DNA from: an uncultured Croceitalea sp.
Lineage (GTDB): Bacteria; Bacteroidota; Bacteroidia; Flavobacteriales; Flavobacteriaceae
Direction of reading: 5' to 3'
Length of the DNA: 64,000 nucleotides
Assembly: GCA_947494805.1 (NCBI GenBank)
Contig: CANLWK010000002.1
Coordinates: forward strand, 868,001 to 932,000
Shown here: in pieces, positions 55,400 through 63,999 of the stretch
Layout of the letters: the number at the start of each line of letters is the position of its first letter
How positions within the stretch are numbered: the first letter of the stretch is position 1
Notes under the pieces: generated by a model
What the model was told of the DNA's origin: nothing
Databases searched by the model: none
The model's input: only the letters and a program-made list of their open reading frames with translations
Position numbers and translations under genes: made by a program

Positions 55400-55582
55400 C
55401 TATACCCTACCTTTTAAAGCATTGAAAACCCATGCCACTGCTAGAAAACCGACACCGACACTGGCAAACCCCCATCCGGCAACCTCATCATATTTAAATG
55501 CGCCAAGGGCAATCATACCAATACCTACAAAAATCATTATGAAAGTTGCCCAAGCCAAGACTGTATTTTTATTCATTCCCAT
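55400..55582 (-). CDS. CAL67264-type small membrane protein
   Basis: A 60-residue protein with two helices (about 8-26 and 34-53) linked by KYDEVAGWG. It matches what I remember of a 60-residue membrane family found in Flavobacteriaceae and named after a Gramella protein (CAL67264); the match is from memory. The gap to ettA is 54 nt on the same strand, so the two may be one transcript. Function unknown. Confidence 0.7.
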   Translation of the reverse strand: MGMNKNTVLAWATFIMIFVGIGMIALGAFKYDEVAGWGFASVGVGFLAVAWVFNALKGRV

Positions 55583-55637
55583 ATGTTAATTTTATGTAAA
55601 CTCAAATATCGTAAAAATTACCAATCACAACTATTAT

Positions 55638-56621
55638 TTACACCTCAAAAGGAAATTGAGTCCCGGTTTTAGTTCTTATCATATCAAGTAAGGTAATGAG
55701 TTCCAAACTATTTCTATGGGACCATAATTTACTTTCGGTCTTATTTTCTTGTAAACACCGATGTACTTCTAAAATTTCATGTGTATACCCCCTACCAATT
55801 GTTGGTAAATTTACCTTTTCAACACCGTCAGCGGTTTTCAATTCATATCCCTGCGCTTCATGCCAGCGAGGGCTTAAGTAAATACTTCCTTGTGTTCCTG
55901 AGATTTCAGCACTCATTCGCGTCTCATTGGTAAAACTACTGTTCAGAACCGCTTGTGCACCTTCATATTGAAAAATTGCGGAAGTCTGTATTTCTGTTCC
56001 GATGGCATTGAAATTTGAGAATGCGGCAATTTCTCTCGGCATGCCCATTAAAATATAGGATAGAAAAACAGGATAAATCCCGATATCTAAAATGGTGCCT
56101 CCAGCTAGGTCCAAATTAAACAATCGGGACTCCAATGGTCTATCCATCCCATAAAATCCGAAATCAGCATTGATATACTTTAACTCACCCAGTGTTCCAT
56201 CAGTGACCAATTGTAACATTTTTACAATAGTAGGGTTAAACCTTGACCAAAGGGCCTCCATTAAAAAGACACCATTTTCCTTAGCGGCCGACAACATCGC
56301 TTCAACTTCAGTGCGATTAACACCCAGAGGTTTTTCGCAGAGCACATGTTTGCCGGCACGCATTGCTTGAATGGCCACATTTTTATGAAAACTATGTGGG
56401 GTGGCAATATAAACAACATCAACGGCTGGATCATTAAAAAGTGCCTCATACGAATCGTAAGATGTTCTCGCGTTGTTCTTTTCAGCAAACTCTTTCGCCT
56501 TATCCATACTTCGTGAAGCTACCGCCTTCAACTCCGCCTCTGAATCTAATTTCAAATCATCAGCAAAATGTTGGGCAATTTTACCTAAACCAACAATGCC
56601 CCATTGAATATTCTTTCCCAT
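55638..56621 (-). CDS. Gfo/Idh/MocA family oxidoreductase, cytoplasmic
   Basis: A GTG at 56651 opens the frame, but the ATG at 56621 gives a 327-residue protein beginning directly at the Rossmann strand (MGKNIQWGIVGLGKIAQHF). There is no signal peptide, unlike the two other members in this window. The CEKPLGVN motif lies near 92-99, and the second domain contains ADFGFYG and DIGIYPVFL. Shape and length match the trans-1,2-dihydrobenzenediol dehydrogenase-like branch. It uses NAD(P) on a sugar or related substrate. Divergent from the carboxylase gene. Confidence 0.87.
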   Translation of the reverse strand: MGKNIQWGIVGLGKIAQHFADDLKLDSEAELKAVASRSMDKAKEFAEKNNARTSYDSYEALFNDPAVDVVYIATPHSFHKNVAIQAMRAGKHVLCEKPLGVNRTEVEAMLSAAKENGVFLMEALWSRFNPTIVKMLQLVTDGTLGELKYINADFGFYGMDRPLESRLFNLDLAGGTILDIGIYPVFLSYILMGMPREIAAFSNFNAIGTEIQTSAIFQYEGAQAVLNSSFTNETRMSAEISGTQGSIYLSPRWHEAQGYELKTADGVEKVNLPTIGRGYTHEILEVHRCLQENKTESKLWSHRNSLELITLLDMIRTKTGTQFPFEV

Positions 56622-56746
56622 TTTAAAATCATTCGTTTTCTGGCCATTCACGACACCAGAGTTTTTGTTATTCTGTTCTTATAGCATCAAAAGTAATGAT
56701 TATTAGTGCTTATCTTTAAGCATTCAATTAAAGCAGCATTCCCTTT

Positions 56747-58375
56747 ATGGACCTAAAATTCAATAAAAACGAAGACCAAAACAAACTTAAGCTTTCAGAG
56801 GTTAATCATCGCTTTGCCAAAATCAAATTGGGAGGCGGAAAAAGTCGTATTGAAAAGCACCATGCCAAAGGAAAAATGACGGCACGTGAACGGATTTCAT
56901 ATTTATTGGATTCAGATACCGAAAGCATTGAAATAGGCGGATTTGCAGGCGATGGCATGTACGAAGAACATGGTGGGTGCCCTTCAGCGGGGGTCGTCAT
57001 TAAAATAGGACACATTCAAGGCAAACAGTGTATTGTCGTTGCCAATGATGCCACGGTCAAAGCTGGGGCATGGTTTCCCATTACCGGAAAGAAAAACCTT
57101 AGAGCTCAAGAAATAGCCATAGAAAATCGATTGCCAATAATCTATCTTGTTGATAGTGCCGGTGTCTACTTGCCAATGCAGGATGAGATATTTCCTGATA
57201 AGGAACATTTTGGAAGAATTTTTCGAAACAATGCGATTATGAGCAGCATGGGAATCACCCAAATTTCGGCCGTAATGGGAAGCTGCGTTGCGGGTGGGGC
57301 TTATCTTCCCATTATGAGTGATGAAGCCTTAATCGTTGATAAAACGGGAAGCATCTTTTTAGCCGGAAGCTACTTGGTAAAAGCAGCCATTGGTGAAAGC
57401 ATTGACAATGAAACCTTGGGCGGCGCTACGACCCATTGTGAAATTAGCGGTGTAACAGATTATAAGGCGAAGGATGATATAGATGCCCTGGACACCATTA
57501 AAAACGTCATTGGCAAAATTGGCGATTTTGATAAAGCAGGATTCAATCAGATAGAATCAAACCCACCAAGAGAAAGGCAAGAGGATATCTACGGCATTCT
57601 ACCCGCCTCAAGAGCTGATCAGTATGACATGCTTGAAATCATCAAAAGACTGGTCGACAATTCGGAGTTTGAGCAATACAAAGAAGATTATGGGCAGACC
57701 ATTTTGACAGGATATGCCCGAATTGACGGTTGGGCGGTTGGCATTGTTGCCAACCAAAGAAAAGTGGTCAAAAACGGAAAAGGTGAAATGCAGTTTGGTG
57801 GTGTTATCTATTCAGATTCGGCTGACAAAGCCACCCGATTTATTGCCAACTGCAACCAGAAAAAGATTCCCCTAGTGTTTCTACAGGATGTTACAGGGTT
57901 TATGGTGGGCAGCAAAAGTGAACATGGCGGCATTATTAAAGATGGAGCCAAAATGGTCAATGCTGTCAGTAATTCTGTAGTACCAAAATTCACGATTGTC
58001 ATCGGAAACAGCTACGGCGCCGGCAACTACGCTATGTGCGGAAAGGCCTATGACCCTAGATTGATAGTTGCGTGGCCAAGTGCCGAACTTGCGGTTATGA
58101 GCGGTAAATCAGCAGCCAAAGTATTGTTACAGATAGAGAAAGCTTCGCTTGAAAAGAAAGGTGAAAAGATTACACCAGAAAAGGAAAAAGCACTTTTTGA
58201 CCAAATAAAAAGTAGGTACGATAATCAGGTGTCTCCTTTTTATGCGGCGGCCCGGTTATGGACTGACGCGATTATTGATCCATTAGATACCCGTAAATGG
58301 ATTTCAATGGGTATAGAAGCTGCTAACCACGCGCCAATTCAAAAACCATTCAATTTGGGAGTGTTGCAGGTATAA
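56747..58375 (+). CDS. Acyl-CoA carboxylase beta subunit (carboxyltransferase)
   Basis: A 542-residue carboxyltransferase. N-terminal and C-terminal crotonase-like halves carry KGKMTARERISYLLD (about 41-55), SAGVYLPMQ, GNSYGAGNYAMCGKAYDPR and ELAVMSGKSAAKV, typical of methylcrotonyl- and propionyl-CoA carboxylase beta subunits. It moves CO2 from biotin to an acyl-CoA. The biotin-carrying alpha subunit is not in this window. MCC-type is slightly favoured by length, but the substrate is not certain. Its stop lies 3 nt from the stop of a convergent fragment. Confidence 0.9.
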   Translation: MDLKFNKNEDQNKLKLSEVNHRFAKIKLGGGKSRIEKHHAKGKMTARERISYLLDSDTESIEIGGFAGDGMYEEHGGCPSAGVVIKIGHIQGKQCIVVANDATVKAGAWFPITGKKNLRAQEIAIENRLPIIYLVDSAGVYLPMQDEIFPDKEHFGRIFRNNAIMSSMGITQISAVMGSCVAGGAYLPIMSDEALIVDKTGSIFLAGSYLVKAAIGESIDNETLGGATTHCEISGVTDYKAKDDIDALDTIKNVIGKIGDFDKAGFNQIESNPPRERQEDIYGILPASRADQYDMLEIIKRLVDNSEFEQYKEDYGQTILTGYARIDGWAVGIVANQRKVVKNGKGEMQFGGVIYSDSADKATRFIANCNQKKIPLVFLQDVTGFMVGSKSEHGGIIKDGAKMVNAVSNSVVPKFTIVIGNSYGAGNYAMCGKAYDPRLIVAWPSAELAVMSGKSAAKVLLQIEKASLEKKGEKITPEKEKALFDQIKSRYDNQVSPFYAAARLWTDAIIDPLDTRKWISMGIEAANHAPIQKPFNLGVLQV

Positions 58376-58378
58376 GCT

Positions 58379-58582
58379 TTAATCTCTTTTCATCAACGCA
58401 TTTTGCGTGATCTTATCTGTCACTTTTAGCCCGAAATCTTGTAGGCCCTCTTTTGAGAAGATAAGTATATCGTCTTTTTTTACCGGAATGGTATAGCGCC
58501 CATTTTCATTGGACATCACAGACTCTTTTGTTCTACCATTAAATACTTTTACCCCAGTTGCCATTTTACCGCGCATAATCAC
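58379..58582 (-). pseudogene. CarboxypepD_reg fragment, out of frame with upstream gene
   Basis: An open frame encodes a CarboxypepD_reg-like domain: NGRTKESVMSNENGRYTIPV, then KKDDILIFSKEGLQDFG and KVTDKI, ending LMKRD. Reading upstream in this frame gives KKKKKQRTLSGFVIMRG, which resembles the mature start of the paralogue at 59518 (QQRTVSGKVSDG). No own start or signal is evident; the Met codons lie inside the domain. It can only be joined to the upstream gene by losing one A of the A10 run at 58611-58620. It is either a frameshifted domain of that gene or a remnant of a further paralogue. Confidence 0.55.
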
Positions 58583-59498
58583 AAAACCAGATAGCGTGCG
58601 TTGTTTTTTCTTTTTTTTTTGCTACTCTGAGTTCAAAACGTTGTGCCTCTTTTTCAGATACCATCAATTCAGACGCTACGTAATAGGCCATATTTAAGTC
58701 TGACAAATACTCCCATTTATCTTGGCTAGAAGACTTTCGATAAGATCCATAGTTATTGAAGGTAGCCGATAAAACGAGACCAAGTTCTTTATCACCATAT
58801 ACTTTAAGTAGCTCTAATGAAACTACAAAGTCATCTTTGACATAAACATCATAAGGACTAAGGTCAACCTGAACCATTTTATCATCACTATTGACCGTAC
58901 AGAGAATGTTCGCGCCTGAAGTATTCAAACTGGTACCTGGCCGCCCCATTTTACCATCATCTTCATAGATGTTCACTCGTAGCAGCAAACTATCGGAAGG
59001 ATTGTGCCAGACCTCAAATTCAAATTTCTTCAACTTTCGTAGACCGCTTTTAGCAATTATTCTGGTTGCCAATTCACCACCAAGCGCAATGTTGTCTTTC
59101 CAGTAACCATAGTTCTTTTCACCAAAATTACGGTACCCAATATTATCTTTGATGAACCATTCGCCTTTGTTTGACACCACTACCTCTTTTAGTTCAAATG
59201 CGGCAGGCGTTATGAAAACATCTACATAGTCGTTGTATACCAGTGTGATATTTTTGACCGGAATGAGCAATGATTCATAGCCCATGACAGAAAACAGAAT
59301 TTCATCGATATCTGAGATTTTTGCAGAGGACAGGTCAAAGTGAAACAGTCCTTTCTCGTCGCTTACTGTGCCAATTCCTTTATCAACAATACCAATATTA
59401 ACATAGGGTAATGGCAGATTGGTTTCTGAATCCAGAAGACGTCCTTTGTACTCTTTTTGGCCACAAACCAAGAGACAACAAAAGAAAAGGGCCATCAT
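58566..59498 (-). CDS. CarboxypepD_reg-domain exported protein with slippery 3' end
   Basis: The frame opens at a GTG (59540), but ATG 59498 (or 59495) begins the signal (MMALFFCCLLVCGQ); 310 residues. Residues about 16-95 are a CarboxypepD_reg domain (LLDSETNLPLPYVNIGI, VSDEKGLFHFDL), and the rest is a beta-rich domain with FEFEVWHNPSDSLLLRVNIYEDDG. The frame ends through an A10 run as KKKEKTTHAIWFCDYAR, which looks like out-of-frame sequence; a -1 change would add about 75 residues of a second CarboxypepD_reg domain. Its start codons lie in a terminator-like hairpin. Confidence 0.68.
   Translation of the reverse strand: MMALFFCCLLVCGQKEYKGRLLDSETNLPLPYVNIGIVDKGIGTVSDEKGLFHFDLSSAKISDIDEILFSVMGYESLLIPVKNITLVYNDYVDVFITPAAFELKEVVVSNKGEWFIKDNIGYRNFGEKNYGYWKDNIALGGELATRIIAKSGLRKLKKFEFEVWHNPSDSLLLRVNIYEDDGKMGRPGTSLNTSGANILCTVNSDDKMVQVDLSPYDVYVKDDFVVSLELLKVYGDKELGLVLSATFNNYGSYRKSSSQDKWEYLSDLNMAYYVASELMVSEKEAQRFELRVAKKKEKTTHAIWFCDYAR
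58611..58620 (-). other. A10 homopolymer (slippage site) at the 3' end
   Basis: Ten T residues on the plus strand, hence A10 on the coding strand, followed by G and A6. Losing one A joins the two frames; gaining one gives a stop after about 9 codons. The run is long enough for polymerase slippage or assembly error. Confidence 0.8.
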
Positions 59499-59512
59499 TA
59501 AATGGCCCTTTT
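59485..59512 (-). terminator. Terminator-like hairpin covering the downstream start codons
   Basis: A perfect 11-bp stem (aaaagggccat 59485-59495 with atggccctttt 59502-59512) has a 6-nt loop and a T-rich 3' side on the minus strand. It begins 6 nt past the stop of the 580-residue gene. ATG 59498 lies in the loop, and ATG 59495 at the stem base near the loop. Confidence 0.68.
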
Positions 59513-59517
59513 GTAAA

Positions 59518-61260
59518 TCAATTTGTTGACGTAGTCCCACTGGACTGTATCTTAAAGAGTTGTTGATTCACATTTTTTAGATGCAATTTGTATACCTTGG
59601 TCTCTTTACGCTGTGCCCTGTCACCATAGTTGTAGTAGACCGTTGCTTTCAAATACGTGGGAGTCAAGCTCTTGTTACCCAAATAGTTCACATTTACAGT
59701 CCATGTGCCGGGCAATGAACCGTCCATCAAATATTCGGTTACGCTATATCCCAAATCCTTTTCGCGGTAGACAATCTCTGAATTATCAGCTAAACTATGT
59801 TTCCAAGTGTAGTATTGATTATCAGGGTTGACAAACTGCAAATTAAATTCTGCTTCGCTGTCGTTCCATTCAAAAACGAGTCGTGTACCCTTAAAATCTT
59901 CTTCAGCAATAAACAATTTATTGGCTTTTTGACCTCTGACCACTTCGTTCTTGTTCAAGGTCAAAAGATTATTATACTCCCTTTCCATAATGGGACCAAA
60001 ACCAATGGTATCTGCACTTAGGAAACCTTCTTCTATAAGATAGCCATAACGCGCATAGATGGAAGCGGCCTGTTTGGGGCTACCTATATCACGATAGCTA
60101 TTGGCCATGTCCATATAACTTTGAACATAATTTGGGCGAAGTATAAAGACCTCCTTATATATTTCATTGGCCATCTCTATACGGCCTCTTTCCTCATAAT
60201 GATATGCCAATGCCTTTAGTAAAACAGGGTTATTTTCGAACAGGGTATAGTTATCACTGATAATCTGGTCGGCATAGTTGGCCTGATTCCATTTTTCATC
60301 AAAATGGGCATGGGCGTCAAGGTAAAAATATGGCGAAGATGCATAAGAACTCTCGTGTAGCTCAAACAATTCTTTGGAGGCCTCAAAGGAGGTACTCTGC
60401 TTAAGTTCTCTAAGATAGATAGGTGAGTTCTTATCTACGTCCTTTTGTGTCAACACCTTACCGGTCAAATAATTATTACGTAAACGAGCACGGTCTACCA
60501 GGTTACCGCTCTGTATATTACCGGCAATCGTATTGATAACTACAACGCCACCTGTACCCAGATTTCCATAAGCTGTAGTTGTAGCAAAGTTGCTCAAAAC
60601 AGCCATCCGCTCAATATTGCCTAAATCGAGCCATATTGGCGCATCAACAAAAATCTGACCATCTACATCAAAAATAGCTGTGGAGTCGCTAAAAAGAGAA
60701 TTTACGCCCCTAATTGTTACAGAACCGCCCTCTTGACAGTTTCCTATAACATTAATACCTGCAAATCGATTGCGCATAAAATCTAAAATACACACCGCTG
60801 CCGCCAAAATCTGATTCTTTTGAACCATCCTGATTCGACCGGGGGCTTTTTGTGAATCCAAAAAACCATATGCGGTTTTTATGATATTGGTATTGGTAAC
60901 ATAATCTTCTTCCAACTCTTTTTGAGATTGTCTTTTGCTTTTCACTACCACAACTTCAGCCAATTCAGTTATATCAGGTACCATGACTGGATTCAATATA
61001 CGCGTGACATCTTCAACACGAATCGTTATGGTTTTCATACCGGTATACGAAAATTGTAGTTTGTCACCTGTCTGTGCTGCAATGCGGTATTTGCCGTCAG
61101 CATCAGTTGCAACTGTCAAATCTTTTTCTAAAATAGAAACATCTACATTTTCCAATGGTGTTTTTCCGTCAGATACCTTACCTGAGACGGTACGTTGTTG
61201 TTGGGTATATCCCGCTACAACAAACATTAAAGAAATCAATACTGGAATAGTCTTTTTCAT
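59518..61260 (-). CDS. CarboxypepD_reg, SusC-like plug and TPR protein without barrel (copy B)
   Basis: A 580-residue exported protein (signal about 1-19, ending AGYTQ). Domains: CarboxypepD_reg about 22-95; plug about 150-245 with VTIRGVNSLFSDST, IFDVDGQIF and YGNLGTGGVVVINT; TPR-like helices about 335-410 (ANEIYKEVFILRPNYVQSYM); a C-terminal beta domain about 465-565 with VFEWNDSEAEF and LPGTWTVNVNYLGNK, possibly YfaP/DUF2135-like. There is no beta-barrel. It is the paralogue of the 61510 gene, but has a shorter plug. Function unknown; likely a periplasmic or surface scaffold. Confidence 0.75.
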   Translation of the reverse strand: MKKTIPVLISLMFVVAGYTQQQRTVSGKVSDGKTPLENVDVSILEKDLTVATDADGKYRIAAQTGDKLQFSYTGMKTITIRVEDVTRILNPVMVPDITELAEVVVVKSKRQSQKELEEDYVTNTNIIKTAYGFLDSQKAPGRIRMVQKNQILAAAVCILDFMRNRFAGINVIGNCQEGGSVTIRGVNSLFSDSTAIFDVDGQIFVDAPIWLDLGNIERMAVLSNFATTTAYGNLGTGGVVVINTIAGNIQSGNLVDRARLRNNYLTGKVLTQKDVDKNSPIYLRELKQSTSFEASKELFELHESSYASSPYFYLDAHAHFDEKWNQANYADQIISDNYTLFENNPVLLKALAYHYEERGRIEMANEIYKEVFILRPNYVQSYMDMANSYRDIGSPKQAASIYARYGYLIEEGFLSADTIGFGPIMEREYNNLLTLNKNEVVRGQKANKLFIAEEDFKGTRLVFEWNDSEAEFNLQFVNPDNQYYTWKHSLADNSEIVYREKDLGYSVTEYLMDGSLPGTWTVNVNYLGNKSLTPTYLKATVYYNYGDRAQRKETKVYKLHLKNVNQQLFKIQSSGTTSTN

Positions 61261-61394
61261 AGCGAAGTTTTTCGTTAGACAATTTTAGTTCATTGGGCAC
61301 AAATACCATGCCTTAAAGCTTTGGCAGCCAACATTCGGGAAAGTTTTACAAACTAAAATAACAACCTTTTAAATTACAAAGAAGTTTCTTACAA

Positions 61395-61410
61395 CTGTTA
61401 ACTTTAACAG
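61395..61410. promoter_or_regulatory. 16-nt near-palindrome, possible operator
   Basis: CTGTTAA and TTAACAG are separated by 2 nt in the 249-nt gap before copy B. A possible minus-strand -7 element (TAACTTTG, 61436-61429) lies just upstream of it. Short and AT-rich, so it could be chance. Confidence 0.25.
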
Positions 61411-61509
61411 GACTTAAAGGTTTTATTCCAAAGTTAATAGCTTTACTTTTATTTGTATGCTAAAAAAAGCACCTTTCTCAAGATGCCTGTTCTATAAAAT
61501 CAACTTTAA

Positions 61510-63369
61510 CTATCTTGAAACCAACTTACTGCCCACAGAAATCTGAAACAATTGATAAGGAACATTTTTCAAGGTAAGTTTAAAGACTTTTGTTTCCTTT
61601 CGCTGTGAGAACGTACCATAATTGTAATAGACCGTAGCTTTCAAGTATGTTGGTGATAAGCTCTTATTTCCCTTGTAATCAATGTTTACTGTCCATGTAC
61701 CCGGCAGGGAGTTATCTACAAGGTACTCGGCCGTATTATAACCAAACTCCTTTTCGTTAAAAATAAGCTCCGCATTACTGGCCAAGCTGTGTTTGAACAT
61801 CGCATATTGCTTGCCAGGGTTTACGAACTGTAGATCAAACTCGGCCTCGCTGTCATTCCACTCAAAGACCAATCGGGTTCCATTGAATTCTTCTTCAGCA
61901 ATATAGAGTTCATCGGCTTTATCGCCTCTTACCAATCTATTCTTATCAAGTAATAAAAAGTTGTTGTACTCACGTTCCATGATGGTTCCAAAACCCACAG
62001 AATCTTTATTCATATAACCCTCTTCGACCAAATAATCGTAGCGAGCATATAGTGCGGCCGCTTGTTTGGTATCACGCAGCTCTCGGTAACTATTGGCCAA
62101 ATCCAAATAAGACTGTGCATAATCTGGCCGTAGTTTCAAAACGTTTTTATACACTTCATTGGCTTTTTCAAAATCACCTTGTTCTTGATATTGATAAGCC
62201 AATGCCTTTAACAGTACCGGGTTACGTTCCATCAAACCCGAACTGTTCAAAACAATTTCATCGACAAAAGTTTTGTCATTCCACTTTTCAGTGAAGTATT
62301 TCTGCATATCCAAGGCATAATAGGGAAGGCTTGCATATTGTTTTTGATACGATGCATACTTAGCTTTTGCATCTGTCAACGAATTGCTTTTATGTATATC
62401 GGTCAAATACGTTGGCCAATTTCGTTTTACTGCCTCTCCATCAAGTATGTTTGAGGCCACAAAATTATTTCGTAGCCTGGCTTGGTCGACAATCGTTTTT
62501 GGCTTTATGGTGCCGCTTGTGGTATTAATTACTATTACCCCACCAGCACCTATATTACCATACATGGTAGTCGTGGCAAAGTTATTGAGTATGGCCAAAC
62601 GTTTGATATTCTTAACATCAATCCAAATAGGTGCATCTTTGAAGATTTGACCATCTACATCAAAAACGGCTGCTCTTGGTGAAAACAAAGAGCTAACCCC
62701 CCTAATAAAGACCTTTCCTTGAGTTAATGGTTCATTATTATTCTGTAGTCTTGATGCTAGCCCAACAACACCAGGTTCATTGGTATTACCACCAACAAGG
62801 TTTGAAAGTTGTGTGGCCGATCCTGCGCCTGGACCGAAAGCACCTAGACATGTTCCTTGAACCCGAACACCCGAAAACTCATTTCTTAATAGATCAAGAA
62901 TACATATGGCAACAGGGTTGATTTGATCTTCATTTAAAAATCGAACATTGCCCGCCGCCGTTTCAGCATTTATATAACCAAAGGCCGTGCGTATAATATT
63001 TTGATTTTGATTGTATAAGGCTGCGAGATCGCTCTGTGACTTTCTATTACTGCCAATAACAGTAACTTCTCTAAGCTTCTCAACATCGGGCACCATTTCT
63101 AAATTCAGTATGCGTGTGATATCTTCAACTTTGATCTTGACCGTCTTCATACCCTGAAAACTGTACTTGATCATATCACCTACATTGGCTTCAAATTTAT
63201 ACTTGCCCGAATCGTCACTAAATGTAGTCTTCGAATTTCCATCAACGGAAATAGCTACATTTGGTATTGGCGAACGACCATCGGTAATAACCCCTGAAAT
63301 TGTTTTGACATCATCTTGTGCAAAACAAATGGTAGCGGTGAACAATAAAATGAGCAAAGAATTTTTCAT
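61510..63369 (-). CDS. CarboxypepD_reg, SusC-like plug and TPR protein without barrel (copy A)
   Basis: A 619-residue exported protein (signal about 1-18, ending CFAQ). Domains: CarboxypepD_reg about 22-95; plug about 150-285 with KVFIRGVSSLFSP, FDVDGQIFKDAP, and YGNIGAGGVIVINT; TPR-like helices about 380-445; C-terminal beta domain about 497-605. Compared with copy B, it carries an insertion of about 40 residues at 175-217, Gly- and Asn-rich. Cys156 and Cys174 are conserved in both and may be paired. The plug looks SusC-type, but nothing resembling a barrel or a C-terminal aromatic strand follows. Function unknown. Confidence 0.75.
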   Translation of the reverse strand: MKNSLLILLFTATICFAQDDVKTISGVITDGRSPIPNVAISVDGNSKTTFSDDSGKYKFEANVGDMIKYSFQGMKTVKIKVEDITRILNLEMVPDVEKLREVTVIGSNRKSQSDLAALYNQNQNIIRTAFGYINAETAAGNVRFLNEDQINPVAICILDLLRNEFSGVRVQGTCLGAFGPGAGSATQLSNLVGGNTNEPGVVGLASRLQNNNEPLTQGKVFIRGVSSLFSPRAAVFDVDGQIFKDAPIWIDVKNIKRLAILNNFATTTMYGNIGAGGVIVINTTSGTIKPKTIVDQARLRNNFVASNILDGEAVKRNWPTYLTDIHKSNSLTDAKAKYASYQKQYASLPYYALDMQKYFTEKWNDKTFVDEIVLNSSGLMERNPVLLKALAYQYQEQGDFEKANEVYKNVLKLRPDYAQSYLDLANSYRELRDTKQAAALYARYDYLVEEGYMNKDSVGFGTIMEREYNNFLLLDKNRLVRGDKADELYIAEEEFNGTRLVFEWNDSEAEFDLQFVNPGKQYAMFKHSLASNAELIFNEKEFGYNTAEYLVDNSLPGTWTVNIDYKGNKSLSPTYLKATVYYNYGTFSQRKETKVFKLTLKNVPYQLFQISVGSKLVSR

Positions 63370-63390
63370 TGTGCTAAATTTTATCTAAAA

Positions 63391-63433
63391 ATTACGAAAA
63401 AATACAATTCAATTGTTCTTTTTTTTCGTGAAA
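63391..63433 (-). terminator. Extended hairpin after the M24 peptidase gene
   Basis: A 9-bp A/T-rich outer stem (acgaaaaaa 63394-63402 / ttttttcgt 63421-63429) encloses a 5-bp inner stem (acaat/attgt). It lies between the M24 stop and the copy A start and is the likely terminator of the M24 gene. Stability is mainly A-T. Confidence 0.4.
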
Positions 63434-63444
63434 TTAACTTTATA

Positions 63445-63999
63445 TCAGTTGTTTACATGCTTCTTTACTCTTGGAATCAACAATAACTCGGTCTGCCTTC
63501 CGTTTACATACCGAAATCCGTTCTCACCAAAAAAACCAGCTTCTTCAAGCATTATTCTGATATCCCTTTTCCATTCTGGAACCGTAATCGTAGTATTAAG
63601 TTCAATAGCGTATACTGTATTTTCATTCAACGGATAGTTTTCTCCATCATCTTTCATGACCCCCCCTTGGGAGTCCCACATGCCAATGGTGGTACCCGCT
63701 GAATGCCCATAAGAACCAAGCGGATGTGTATAAATGGATGGTCTTAAACCAGCGGCCTTGGCATCGGAAAGGGACTTTGCCAAGATTTCGTTGCCTACCC
63801 TACCCTTTACCATATTTTTTGTCAAAAAATCTTGAACCGCATTACCAGCGGCCAATCCGTCAACCAGAAACTTGGGTGCTGATTTTTCTTCGGGCCTTAG
63901 TAGATAGGCTAGTTGCTGACAATCGGTATTTAACCTTAAATAGGTGATGCCGAAATCGCAATGGAGCAAGTCTCCCGGTAGAATGACCATATCATCTGG
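63445..63999 (-). CDS. M24-family metallopeptidase, 5'-truncated
   Basis: The C-terminal 184 residues of an M24 (aminopeptidase P/methionine aminopeptidase fold) protein; the frame is open through the right edge (PDDMVILPGD), so the Met at 63990 is internal. Metal-ligand positions are visible: Asp in HCDFG, His in the THPLGSYGHSAG segment, Glu in YAIELN, and Glu in IMLEEAGFF. Such enzymes remove N-terminal residues with two metal ions, but the variant spacing here means it may be a divergent exported Xaa-Pro-type peptidase. The rest of the gene lies outside this window. Confidence 0.8.
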   Translation of the reverse strand, partial: PDDMVILPGDLLHCDFGITYLRLNTDCQQLAYLLRPEEKSAPKFLVDGLAAGNAVQDFLTKNMVKGRVGNEILAKSLSDAKAAGLRPSIYTHPLGSYGHSAGTTIGMWDSQGGVMKDDGENYPLNENTVYAIELNTTITVPEWKRDIRIMLEEAGFFGENGFRYVNGRQTELLLIPRVKKHVNN

